This document shows, one piece after another, positions 8,013 to 15,095 of a DNA stretch of 24,160 bases. Position 1 is the first letter of the stretch. Each line of letters starts with the position of its first letter. Origin of the DNA: Deltaproteobacteria bacterium (GTDB lineage: Bacteria; Desulfobacterota; Syntrophia; Syntrophales; UBA2210); contig DSBH01000015.1 in the NCBI GenBank assembly GCA_011056825.1, forward strand, positions 1-24,160, written 5' to 3'. The notes beneath the pieces are model-generated. The model was not told the origin of the DNA and ran no database searches. It was given only the letters and a program-made list of their open reading frames with translations. Position numbers and translations under genes: made by a program.

Positions 8013-8611
8013 AATCTGCTCAGTTCGTACTTCAGCTGCTGGTCGATGTTTTTATGAAGCCGCTCGTCCGCCTGGTTCCGGATCTTCTTCAGAACGGTCG
8101 GCTTCCCCATGATGTCGGCGACCCGGGGGCCGGTGAGCTTTTCCACGGGCAGGCGGTATTTCTTCGGCAGCGCTCCGTAGGCGATAGCCCGGCGGGCGGA
8201 CTGCCCCCTGCCTTTATACTTCCGTTCCCAGATCTGTCCGGCGCCGGCCGCGGCGGCATAGAAGGCGTGTTTCAGGACCGTGCGGCCGCTGCTTTTCAGC
8301 ACCTTCACCGAGACGCCTGTCTTCCGTTGCGATGTGCTGAATTTGATGAGGGACTGGGGTTTGTCGGAGCAGACCACCCGGGCCGACAGGCTCCTCACCG
8401 ACGCTTTCCGCGTGGAAAAGGTTGCCATGACATCTTTCTTTTTCAGAGTGACAATGCTCCGGATCTCCCGGTCCGCATCGGTCCTGACGCCGTCGAGGGT
8501 CTTGTTGACCGCCCGGGAAAGGACTCTCGGCGCTCCGTCCCTGACGCCGGACAGCAGTGCCATGACCTTCAGCCGGTCCGTTTCGTTCATGGCGAGGCTC
8601 ATATCGCTCAT
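8009..8611 (-). CDS. Minor tail protein Z-like (tail completion)
   Basis: A 200-residue basic protein with ribosome binding site GAGGGAAG before the ATG at 8611. It matches the prophage minor tail protein Z family in size (lambda gpZ is 192), position (between the FII-like joiner and the terminator) and sequence character: SRAVNKTLDGVRTDADREI near residue 32, then a run of Lys/Arg-rich segments (IVTLKKKDV, STSQRKTGVSVKVLK, LPKKYRLPVEKLTGPRVADI). gpZ is needed to complete lambda tails for correct DNA passage. The start overlaps the stop of the FII-like gene by four bases and the stop overlaps the next start by four, indicating tight coupling. Confidence 0.8.
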   Translation of the reverse strand: MSDMSLAMNETDRLKVMALLSGVRDGAPRVLSRAVNKTLDGVRTDADREIRSIVTLKKKDVMATFSTRKASVRSLSARVVCSDKPQSLIKFSTSQRKTGVSVKVLKSSGRTVLKHAFYAAAAGAGQIWERKYKGRGQSARRAIAYGALPKKYRLPVEKLTGPRVADIMGKPTVLKKIRNQADERLHKNIDQQLKYELSRL

Positions 8612-8928
8612 GTCGCTTCCCTCACGGTGCAGGTAATAAAGATCCCGTTGTTGCCCGGCGTATCTTCGACCCGGTAGGCTGTGTCGCCGACGGTAAAGGT
8701 TTCGCCCCGTTCCGGCGGTTTCCCGAGAACATGCAGCAGCGCCTTGAGCCTGAGACCGGGCCCGTAGATCTGTCCGCCGTACCCGGAGGGCTGCCGGTCC
8801 GGATCGCGGCTGATATGAACCCTGCAGACGATTTCCGGGCCTTCATTCGGCGTGTAGACCGCATCGACGGCGTTCGCCGTGAGGATGTCTTCTCCCGCTC
8901 TGCGGAATATGGCTGCACTGTCTGCCAT
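8608..8928 (-). CDS. Head-tail joining protein, lambda FII-like
   Basis: A 106-residue protein from the ATG at 8928 (GAGGA lies 5 bases upstream). An alternative ATG at 8940 overlaps the preceding stop (ATGA) and would add four residues. It has a predominantly beta core (VDAVYTPNEGPEIVCRVHIS, ETFTVGDTAYRVEDTPG, GIFITCTVREAT) like the gpFII connector fold, and lambda FII is 117 residues. It sits right before the Z-like gene, the same neighbour as in lambda. It would form the head-side surface that docks the tail. Confidence 0.7.
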   Translation of the reverse strand: MADSAAIFRRAGEDILTANAVDAVYTPNEGPEIVCRVHISRDPDRQPSGYGGQIYGPGLRLKALLHVLGKPPERGETFTVGDTAYRVEDTPGNNGIFITCTVREAT

Positions 8929-8936
8929 GGGTTTCC

Positions 8937-9359
8937 TCATTTCGCGCCGGGCGCTATGGTGATAGAGGCATCCCCGTTAATGACGACCCGGTCGACATGT
9001 CCGATCCGCATGACCGGGGGCGCGGGCGTTCCCCACGTCACTTCATTCGAAAAATCGCTCTCGTACCCGTCGGTGTTGTAGGCCGTGGCGGCGAAGTAAT
9101 ATTTCGCTCCGGCTTTAAGGTCTTTGACGACGTATTCCGTCACGTTGCCGACGTCGATCGGCTCGCCGTAGGTCCTCGGCGCCGTGCCGTAATAGATTTT
9201 ATAGCCTCCGATGTCCGGCTCCGAATTCGGGTCCCACTGAAGGGTCACGTCCGCGCCCAGGGCGGCGGCCGGAAGCATCAGTGCGGCGATGATTGTTACG
9301 ATTGCAGTTCGTAAGCTCGTAAGCTGTTGAGCTGTTAAGATATTTTTGAGTGCGTTCAT
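8937..9359 (-). CDS. Secreted fibronectin type III protein inside the phage morphogenesis operon
   Basis: A 140-residue protein. AAAGGG precedes the ATG at 9359 by about 7 bases. Residues about 16-36 form a hydrophobic signal-peptide-like segment ending in an Ala-x-Ala-type site (LGA followed by DV). Residues about 37-118 fit a fibronectin type III domain: LQWDPNSEPDIGGYKIYYG, then a YVVKDLKAGAKYYFAATAYN core and SDFSNEV. The final 20 residues (VDRVVINGDASITIAPGAK) are extra. Lambda has the small FI gene at this place. A secreted FN3 protein in a head gene cluster is odd and suggests a moron or a host-surface factor. Residues about 7-15 are encoded by one copy of a 26-bp repeat that also occurs upstream of the gene. 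The stop is within a few bases of the FII-like start. Confidence 0.75.
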   Translation of the reverse strand: MNALKNILTAQQLTSLRTAIVTIIAALMLPAAALGADVTLQWDPNSEPDIGGYKIYYGTAPRTYGEPIDVGNVTEYVVKDLKAGAKYYFAATAYNTDGYESDFSNEVTWGTPAPPVMRIGHVDRVVINGDASITIAPGAK

Positions 9360-9458
9360 GGATTGTCCCTTTGCCTTTCCCGTTTCAGCTCGTAAGCTGT
9401 TGAGCTGTTAAGTATTTATTCTTATGAGCTTATGAACTCATCAGCTTATGAGCTCATA
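9314..9458. repeat. AGCT-rich direct and inverted repeats around the FN3 gene start
   Basis: An exact 26-bp direct repeat lies at 9314-9339 (inside the FN3 coding region) and 9387-9412 (upstream of it), offset by 73 bp. Next to it, 9421-9458 holds a related series in which CTTATGAGCT occurs at 9421-9430 and 9445-9454 with the inverted AGCTCAT form beside it. The common unit is AGCT at roughly 7-14 bp steps. The 100 bp between the two flanking genes is thus almost entirely repeat. Confidence 0.75.
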
Positions 9459-9459
9459 T

Positions 9460-9666
9460 CTATTTACAGATCGCTTCGATGATCATCCGGATCGCGTCGG
9501 GGCAGAAAATGCCGATGACGATCAGCACGCTGACGATGCCGGCGACGATGATCGCCGCGGTCCGGGTGTTCATGTTTTTCAAAAGTTCGATGACTGTTTT
9601 CATGGTCGCGCCATTCAGTCCGGCACGCACCATCCGTCGAAAGAGATATCGTTTCGTATCGGTCAT
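9460..9666 (-). CDS. Small single-pass membrane protein in phage operon (68 aa)
   Basis: A 68-residue protein with ATG at 9666 and GGGAGC upstream. A basic N-terminus (residues 1-35, several Arg/Lys) is followed by one strongly hydrophobic span (AAIIVAGIVSVLIVIGIFC, about 37-55) and a short tail ending IIEAICK. The shape suits a small inner-membrane protein such as a holin-like or anchoring moron protein, but no family is recognised. It starts three bases after the stop of the preceding gene, so the two are probably co-translated. No endolysin is present nearby to support a lysis cassette. Confidence 0.6.
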   Translation of the reverse strand: MTDTKRYLFRRMVRAGLNGATMKTVIELLKNMNTRTAAIIVAGIVSVLIVIGIFCPDAIRMIIEAICK

Positions 9667-9669
9667 GAT

Positions 9670-9885
9670 TCAGCTCCCTGATGATAGTTTGATGCCGCAT
9701 GCCGCGGCGACGCCGCCGAGGACGCCGCCGAGAAACGCGCAGACTTTGTCGAACAGGGCTTTTTTTTCGAGGGCCTTGAGACGGCTGTTCATGGCCTGCA
9801 GCGTGGAGTAGATGTACCAGTCGCGCTGTTCCGGCGTCGCTTTCTCCCAGTCTTTCTCGTTGATGACGATGAATCCGTTCGGCAT
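9670..9885 (-). CDS. Small phage protein with coiled coil and C-terminal membrane segment (71 aa)
   Basis: The start is chosen at 9885 (MPNGFIVINEKDW) because GGGGGAGC lies 4 bases upstream, rather than at the upstream ATG at 9909. The N-terminal half is charged (WEKATPEQRDWYIYSTLQA), followed by a short coiled coil (MNSRLKALEKK) and a Gly/Ala-rich hydrophobic segment (VCAFLGGVLGGVAAACGI). This layout (soluble head, short coil, one membrane span) is seen in small prophage proteins such as XhlA-type or holin-associated factors. The similarity is in layout only and no function is assigned. It lies between the major capsid gene and the 68-residue membrane protein. Confidence 0.6.
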   Translation of the reverse strand: MPNGFIVINEKDWEKATPEQRDWYIYSTLQAMNSRLKALEKKALFDKVCAFLGGVLGGVAAACGIKLSSGS

Positions 9886-9920
9886 GGCCGCTCCCCCGGG
9901 TCTGAACAAAGAACAGAAGA

Positions 9921-10928
9921 TTATACCTTCGTCAGCTTCACCAGGACGCCCGGCCGGTAGCAGATCGGCAGGGGGTTGGACTGGCTGTGCAGATCGATGC
10001 CGCGCCCGAATTTGCGCTCTTCCTGCTTGGCATACAGCTCGATCCCGATGGTATTGGCCGTCTCCACGAAATCCGCCGGCGCAAAGATCGTCTCGAAGGT
10101 GCTCATGGTGCCCTCGGGATAACAGTGGGCTTCATCCCCGGCAATAAAGGGCATTGAGGCGCCTTCCGGATTCGTCGCCGTGCCCCGGTATTCCTCGAAG
10201 GTGATGCCGCCGAAGCTGAAGTTCTTGCGGGGATCCCCGCCGAGACGGTCCACCGCCGCCGCATGATTCAGAAAAACTTCCTTGACCGATTTGTGGCCGA
10301 TCAGGCCGTCGAAGAACCCTTCGGAACAGAGGCAGCGCACGCCGGTGGAGACCTCGCCCCTGAGGTTGTCGTCAATATGGCGGAGGACGGTTCTGCATTT
10401 GGCCGCCACGTTGGTGGTGTCCGTCGTCAGGGCGAAGCCGACCGTCTTCGGGGCGATGCCGAATTCGGTGTAGAGGTTGTAGAGGGTGGAGCCGTCGGCA
10501 TCGAGAATGATTCCCTTGAGGGCTCCCATCCTGAGGTGTTCCAGGGTGATGCCGTGCTTGTTCCGCATGGTCTGCAGATGGTCGTTCACGATTCCGGCAA
10601 GGGTCTCCATTTCGGTTTCCGATCCGAATGCCCTGATCCCCTCGTATTCCGAGGGAAGGATGACATCGTCATGGGGAATATGAGGGATGGTGAATGACCT
10701 GACGGTGCGCCTGCCCCTGGTCCCGACCGTTCCCGGCGATCCCGGGGGCATGGTGGGCAGCAGGTTCAGAACGCCGTTCTTCTCTTCCACGATAATGGAG
10801 CGGGTCCTGACGCCCTTTCCCGGCATGAGGTTCAGCTCCCGGATCCTGCCGTAATTGTTCGGGAGGATGTTGATCGCCCTGGTAAGCGACACCATGTTGA
10901 ATGCGTCTGTCTGAAATGGATTAAGCAT
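9921..10928 (-). CDS. Major capsid protein, lambda gpE family
   Basis: A 335-residue protein (lambda gpE is 341) with ribosome binding site AAGGAGA before the ATG at 10928. It matches the phage major capsid protein E family: FQTDAFNMVSLTRAINILPN at the N-terminus, ERGxxVGTRGRRTVRSF-like strand around residues 65-85, the helix region VNDHLQTMRNKHGITLEHLRMGAL at about 115-140, and a C-terminal P-domain/A-domain region with DEAHCYPEG and FAPADFVETANTIG. It forms the icosahedral shell and lies directly after the decoration gene as in lambda. The gene is intact. Confidence 0.92.
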   Translation of the reverse strand: MLNPFQTDAFNMVSLTRAINILPNNYGRIRELNLMPGKGVRTRSIIVEEKNGVLNLLPTMPPGSPGTVGTRGRRTVRSFTIPHIPHDDVILPSEYEGIRAFGSETEMETLAGIVNDHLQTMRNKHGITLEHLRMGALKGIILDADGSTLYNLYTEFGIAPKTVGFALTTDTTNVAAKCRTVLRHIDDNLRGEVSTGVRCLCSEGFFDGLIGHKSVKEVFLNHAAAVDRLGGDPRKNFSFGGITFEEYRGTATNPEGASMPFIAGDEAHCYPEGTMSTFETIFAPADFVETANTIGIELYAKQEERKFGRGIDLHSQSNPLPICYRPGVLVKLTKV

Positions 10929-10968
10929 GGTCTGTATCTCCTTTATGCTGAAAGTAATCGGTTCCGTG

Positions 10969-11643
10969 TTACGCGGCGAGGCGCGTGATGATGCCAGCCG
11001 CTTTCAGTTCGGCCAGCGCCGCGGCTTTCTGATCAGCGGTTGCGCCGTCGGGCCAGACAAGGTTGTCCGCGTCGATGATGGCATCCCGCACGATGGCCAC
11101 TCCTTCCACATCACCGCCGGATGCGTCGTACGCGGCGATGACAAAACCGCAGGCGTTCTGCGATCCGTCCACGGCGGCAAAGTCGATTGCAGCCGCTTTC
11201 TCGGAGCCCTGTGTGACCTCGATGGCGAAATAGTCGCCGATTGCGTTGTATCCGGCGGCATAGCTGATGGTCAGATTGATCTGCGGATCGGTGAATGAAC
11301 CGGTCCCGCTCGTTCCCATGGTGACAGTCAGGTCTCCCAGGACCGCGCCGTCGGGCGCCTCGATTCGCCAGACACCGTCAGTATCAACGGCATTCGCCGT
11401 GATGCAGGTGGCTTTATATGTGCCGAATTGTGTTTTCGCACCGCCCGCAACGCCGGTGCACTCGCCATTTGAGCCTGATTCGAGCGTTCCGGCGGTGGGA
11501 ATGGATTTCGTCACTTTTCCGATAACGGCGCCCAGGGCCAGGTTTTCACCGGACAGGACGGTTACTGTCTCACGGGAATAAAGGTTGCTTGCCTCCCACT
11601 TGAGAATGTCGTTGAGTCTGTTTTCTTCCGTCAAGCTTCCCAT
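10969..11643 (-). CDS. Head decoration protein, lambda gpD family, enlarged
   Basis: A 224-residue protein (lambda gpD is 110) with AAGGAGG before the ATG at 11643. The gpD-like parts are residues about 15-50 (LYSRETVTVLSGENLALGAV) and about 150-224 (SQNACGFVIAAYDASGG, then a VRDAIIDADNLVW core and a final LAELKAAGIITR). Between them lies an inserted beta-rich segment of about 90 residues (TYKATCITANAVDTDGVWRI and so on) that is seen in many prophage D proteins. The trimeric protein binds and stabilises the expanded capsid. Gene order (protease, D, E) is that of lambda. Confidence 0.88.
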   Translation of the reverse strand: MGSLTEENRLNDILKWEASNLYSRETVTVLSGENLALGAVIGKVTKSIPTAGTLESGSNGECTGVAGGAKTQFGTYKATCITANAVDTDGVWRIEAPDGAVLGDLTVTMGTSGTGSFTDPQINLTISYAAGYNAIGDYFAIEVTQGSEKAAAIDFAAVDGSQNACGFVIAAYDASGGDVEGVAIVRDAIIDADNLVWPDGATADQKAAALAELKAAGIITRLAA

Positions 11644-11655
11644 GGTTATGCCTCC

Positions 11656-12057
11656 TTACCGGGCTTCAGCCCGTCTTTTTGCGTTGGCGATCAGCGGGTT
11701 GACCTCACCCGTTGTAAGTGCGCCGACGGTTGATCTGATTTCGTCCTTCCCGTCCCGTCCCGCCTTCGCGGCGATGACTTTCTTCCGGGCATCCTCGGTG
11801 CTCACGTTCTGCTCGATGAGGGTCAGGGCCATGTCGTTCATGCCGGCCAGCGAGCAGATTTCCATGACCTCCCGATAATACGAAAGCGCTTCCTTCCTGC
11901 CGTCTTCCCTGGCCTCCGCCGTGATCTTCTCGACACCAACAGCGGCCTCCTCCTGAGGAATATCCGTAAAATATCCCATCTCTCTGAGGGCGCTGTCCGC
12001 GTCATCCTTCGGCACGTCGGCGAGCGCCGCTTCCAGCCGTTCTCGTACTGTTTTCAT
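11656..12057 (-). CDS. Internal-start capsid scaffold (Nu3-like), same frame as protease
   Basis: The last 133 codons of the protease gene begin with an ATG at 12057 (MKTVRERLEAALADVPKDD) that has its own good ribosome binding site, AAAGGAAG, four bases upstream on the minus strand. Lambda makes scaffold Nu3 in exactly this way, from an internal start in frame within C. The segment is Ala/Glu/Lys/Asp-rich and predicted helical, typical of scaffold proteins, and ends VNPLIANAKRRAEAR. Separate expression is inferred from the internal ribosome binding site and the lambda parallel. Confidence 0.7.
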   Translation of the reverse strand: MKTVRERLEAALADVPKDDADSALREMGYFTDIPQEEAAVGVEKITAEAREDGRKEALSYYREVMEICSLAGMNDMALTLIEQNVSTEDARKKVIAAKAGRDGKDEIRSTVGALTTGEVNPLIANAKRRAEAR

Positions 12058-12924
12058 TTTTCTTCCTTTCGTTTTCGTTGTTATTGTGTCGATCGCCTCG
12101 CTCCATGCCATGACATGGTCGGCCAGGCCGATTTCCGCCGCCCGTTTCCCCTGGAAAATGCCCGCTTCGGTTTCACGGACCGCCGTCGCCGTCATGCCCC
12201 GGTTCCGGGCCACCGTCTCAACAAAGAGATCGTAGACGTCGGCGATTTCGCTCTTCATCACGGCGTATGCCTCATCGGACAGCGCGTCATGCTGCGAAAA
12301 ATCGTTTTTGCGGGCGCCTGAAAAGATCGGCGTGTATTTGAGCCCGGCCGCCGCGTTATATCCGCTCCGGTCGACATGGACGGCGATAACGCCGATGGAG
12401 CCCAGGCCGCCGGTACGGGGGATGAATATCTCATCCGCCGCCGAAGCGATCGCATAGGCCGCGGAATAGGACATTTCATTGGCAACGGCGTAGATGGCTT
12501 TGGCGCCCCGGGCATGGTAGATGTCATCAGCCAGGTCGAACACGCCCGCCACCTCGCCGCCGGGTGAGTCGATGTCAAACACGATTGCCGTCACCGATGA
12601 ATCGTTCAGGGCCTCGTTGAAGCGTTCCCGGATGCGCTCATACGACGTCAGCCCCGACCAGGCGTTCATGCCGTACGAGCGATAGACCAGCGTGTCATAC
12701 ACGGGTATGACGGCGATTGATGGGCCGCCGTCCCGGGCCGACCGCAACGATGACGCGGCATACAGCCGGGGATCATCCGGCGTCACGCCCGGAACGTCAT
12801 CCATGTCCAGCCCGATCCGCCCGCCGATCGCGCCGAGAATAACGTTGAGTTTATCCGGCGCCATGAGCAGCGGCGTGTTGATGATTCTGGCTGCAAATCG
12901 TGATAAGAGTCTGTTCTCGTTCAT
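11656..12924 (-). CDS. Capsid maturation protease of S49/SppA type, lambda gpC-like, fused to scaffold
   Basis: A 422-residue protein from the ATG at 12924, preceded by GGAG at 5 bases; an in-frame GTG at 12930 overlaps the portal stop and would add two residues. Residues about 70-250 are the ClpP-fold S49 domain: DIDSPGGEV near 117, the nucleophile serine in MSYSAAYAIASAAD (Ser154), GGLGSIGV near 172, and the general-base lysine in SGARKNDFS (Lys206). The 52-residue Ser-Lys spacing is that of the lambda gpC Ser166/Lys218 pair. The protease cleaves scaffold and portal during prohead maturation. The C-terminal 133 residues are charged and helical and form the scaffold, which also has its own start. 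Confidence 0.92.
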   Translation of the reverse strand: MNENRLLSRFAARIINTPLLMAPDKLNVILGAIGGRIGLDMDDVPGVTPDDPRLYAASSLRSARDGGPSIAVIPVYDTLVYRSYGMNAWSGLTSYERIRERFNEALNDSSVTAIVFDIDSPGGEVAGVFDLADDIYHARGAKAIYAVANEMSYSAAYAIASAADEIFIPRTGGLGSIGVIAVHVDRSGYNAAAGLKYTPIFSGARKNDFSQHDALSDEAYAVMKSEIADVYDLFVETVARNRGMTATAVRETEAGIFQGKRAAEIGLADHVMAWSEAIDTITTKTKGRKMKTVRERLEAALADVPKDDADSALREMGYFTDIPQEEAAVGVEKITAEAREDGRKEALSYYREVMEICSLAGMNDMALTLIEQNVSTEDARKKVIAAKAGRDGKDEIRSTVGALTTGEVNPLIANAKRRAEAR

Positions 12925-12926
12925 GG

Positions 12927-14429
12927 TCACTCCGTAATCGAGCCCCGGTCTTCCGCATCCTGCATGGCGCCCGTCTTTGCGGTGTACCGGGGATCGCTGT
13001 CAAAAATGAGGCCGAGCCTGTCCGCCCGGGCGTTGTCTTCGGCAACCTCGCTGTCGACCGCCTCGGGATCGCCGCCCCGTTCCGCGATGACCTGGCTGCG
13101 GGACTTGAACCCGTTGCGCACGTCCATCTGTTCACCCAGCCGGTCTTTCACCGGATCGACCCAGTCCCAACCGTCGGGACGCCAGGTCACGCTTTTATAT
13201 TTCCGCCGGTTCTTCCGGTAGTCGGGGATCCGGAGCTCCCCTGACGCGACAGCCGTATCGAGCCAGTAATTGACGACGCGCCTGCAGAACTGATGGGCGA
13301 TGACCTGGAGCTGGAGCATCCGGCAGCGACGCCGGAATTCCAGGAGGCCCGCCCTGATCGATGAGTAGTTGACGTCAGTCAGGTCCCCCGTGAGCTGCTC
13401 ATAGGTGACGCCGATCCCCTGGGCCACGTCGCGGAGCTGCTGTTTCATCCAGTCGATGTAACTGCCGCTCACGTCATGGGGCTGGGAAAACCGCACATCC
13501 ATCCCGTTTTTCAGAACGGGAAACTGACCCGGTTCAAGGGCGACGAGGGGCTGTCCCCCGACGGTTTCGCCGGTCTTGGTTCCCACCGGGGGAAAGCCGG
13601 CGTTGCCGTAGTCGCTGGGCGGCTGGATGATGAAGCCGCCGAACATGGCCGTGGTCTTCCTCCTGACCAGCTCGGCGTCGACGCACTGGTCGATCTCGCG
13701 GAGTTCCAGGATGATTGATGAAAACCAGGACCGTCCCCGGATCTGTCCCGCCCGGACGGGCTTGAACACGTGGATGATTTCCGATGCGGGGACGCGGACC
13801 CTGCCGCCCCGGGCGGTGAGAAACATTTCGCCGGGATGATCCCGGTGGAGCCAGTAGGCGGTCCGCCGGCCGATGGCGTTGAATTCGATGCCCATGCGGA
13901 TGTCATTGCCGTTGGGGGCAACGCTGTTGTAATGCTCGTCAAGATGGTCCGCCTCGATGACCTGCAGCTGCAGCGGAACCGCGAGGCCGTCTTCCGGTCT
14001 CCGCGGCCTGAACCGAATCAGCACTTCTCCGGCTTCGATCAGTTCGTGCGTCACCAGCGACTGCAGACCGTAAAAATCGCAGGTCTCCGCGGCATCCGCC
14101 TCGACGGCCCAGTCGTTCCAGAGTTCCTGGATCTCTTCTTTGAGGTCCGGGCTGTCTTTGAGGCGCCGCCATCGCGGAGTGATGCCGTTGCCGATGAGGT
14201 TTGCCACGAAGGTTTCGACGGCGCTGTCGGCATGGGAATTGTTCCGGGTGAGGTCCCGTGCCCGTGATCGCAGTGTTGAGATGGAACTGTAGAGACTGGC
14301 ATTGGGACCGGCCGATGACATTCCCCAGGCGCTGAGGCGCCTGCCGGTGGTTGCGCCTTCATAGGCGCCGGCGACGGCCGCCTGCGGTATTTTGTTTCCC
14401 CGGGCATCGACGATTGTGAGATATCCCAT
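12927..14429 (-). CDS. Portal protein, lambda gpB family
   Basis: A 500-residue protein (lambda gpB is 533) with ATG at 14429 in a TGATG overlap with the gpW stop and AAGGGA upstream. It matches the lambda portal family: LYSSISTLRSRARDLTRNN with AVETFVANLIGNGITPRW in residues about 45-85, the stem/clip region around LQVIEADHLDEHYN, PASEIIHVFKPVRAGQIRGR, and the crown-proximal YEQLTGDLTDVNYSSIRAGL followed by LEFRRRCRMLQ. It forms the dodecameric DNA gate at the capsid vertex and normally docks terminase, which is not found in this window. Confidence 0.93.
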   Translation of the reverse strand: MGYLTIVDARGNKIPQAAVAGAYEGATTGRRLSAWGMSSAGPNASLYSSISTLRSRARDLTRNNSHADSAVETFVANLIGNGITPRWRRLKDSPDLKEEIQELWNDWAVEADAAETCDFYGLQSLVTHELIEAGEVLIRFRPRRPEDGLAVPLQLQVIEADHLDEHYNSVAPNGNDIRMGIEFNAIGRRTAYWLHRDHPGEMFLTARGGRVRVPASEIIHVFKPVRAGQIRGRSWFSSIILELREIDQCVDAELVRRKTTAMFGGFIIQPPSDYGNAGFPPVGTKTGETVGGQPLVALEPGQFPVLKNGMDVRFSQPHDVSGSYIDWMKQQLRDVAQGIGVTYEQLTGDLTDVNYSSIRAGLLEFRRRCRMLQLQVIAHQFCRRVVNYWLDTAVASGELRIPDYRKNRRKYKSVTWRPDGWDWVDPVKDRLGEQMDVRNGFKSRSQVIAERGGDPEAVDSEVAEDNARADRLGLIFDSDPRYTAKTGAMQDAEDRGSITE

Positions 14430-14653
14430 CAGAGTCCCTTGCTTGTTTTCGTGAAATAGATGTTCTGCTGATTCGAGGCGCCGGCCTGAAGCTCCGCCTT
14501 GATCTCGTTTTGCACATCCATGAGCTTCATCATGTCGGCCTGCTGGTACTGCACGGTCTCGCCGTCGATGGTGACGGCTACGACCCGCTCGCCGGCGGCG
14601 ATCGCCAGGATTGCCGCTTTCACCGTGTCCAGATCGTCGTTCGTGTAGGCCAT
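14429..14653 (-). CDS. Head-tail joining protein gpW
   Basis: A 74-residue protein (lambda gpW is 68). The start is set at the ATG at 14653 because AAGGAG lies 9 bases upstream; the longer reading to 14770 passes through a hairpin and has no ribosome binding site. It shows the gpW pattern: an N-terminal helix (NDDLDTVKAAILAIAAGERV), the beta hairpin VVAVTIDGETVQYQQAD and a second helix (MMKLMDVQNEIKAEL) ending in a flexible tail. gpW plugs the portal and prepares it for tail attachment. The stop overlaps the portal start. It is the first gene of the visible morphogenesis operon. Confidence 0.85.
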   Translation of the reverse strand: MAYTNDDLDTVKAAILAIAAGERVVAVTIDGETVQYQQADMMKLMDVQNEIKAELQAGASNQQNIYFTKTSKGL

Positions 14654-14670
14654 CGTGTCGGGCTCCTTAC

Positions 14671-14710
14671 AAAAAAATGGGCTGTACTGAGACGGGCTCA
14701 GTATAACCCA
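14671..14710 (-). terminator. Strong hairpin with T-run immediately upstream of gpW
   Basis: On the minus strand the arm TGGGTTATACTGAG (14710-14697) pairs with CTCAGTACAGCCCA (14691-14678) around a 5-base loop, with two mismatches or wobbles, and is followed by seven T residues (14677-14671). It is a textbook rho-independent terminator shape, but it lies only about 18 bases before the gpW start codon. It could end an upstream operon that is now lost, or act as an attenuator overcome by antitermination. Confidence 0.7.
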
Positions 14711-15095
14711 TGGTTTTGGCCGATTTTCATGTATGACCGCGAGGGACCAGATTAGACACGCAAACGACACATCTTTTACTCTTGACAGGTTTTTTGAAGA
14801 GGGAGTTTGAGGGGGATGAAATGAGGGTGTCTGCAGGTGACTATTCGGGGATCCGGAGTGCGTCGGGAAGATTAACGCTTTTCCCGGATGTTCAGCCCCC
14901 CGTCAGTCCGTAGGCGCAGGTTTCCGCTGATCGGGAAGAAGCTCCCACGTTCGCCCCGTCTTTGGAAATCCCTTCTAATTTTAGAGGAATGGGAAAGTTT
15001 AAGTTACCATTTATTTTTCAATGCCTTAAGGGAGATATCATTCTTGAAATAATCTCAACGATGTGTCAAGGTCATGGCAAAAAAAGGAGGGTACT
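14711..15095. other. Gene-free junction between phage block and AT-rich block
   Basis: Between the gpW hairpin and the next gene there is no convincing coding region. Up to about 14970 the sequence is mixed to GC-rich like the phage. After it, it becomes AT-rich (runs such as TTTATTTTTC) like the following genes. Neither strand shows a terminase fragment. A short imperfect palindrome surrounds TCTAATTTTAGA near 14975-14986. A TTGACA hexamer at about 14784 has no good matching -10. I interpret the stretch as the phage/cargo border, without a recognisable att sequence. Confidence 0.5.

Noticed and set aside
14429..14770. Longer gpW reading from 14770
   Set aside because: It would translate the terminator hairpin; the ATG at 14653 has a proper ribosome binding site and gives the right gpW length.
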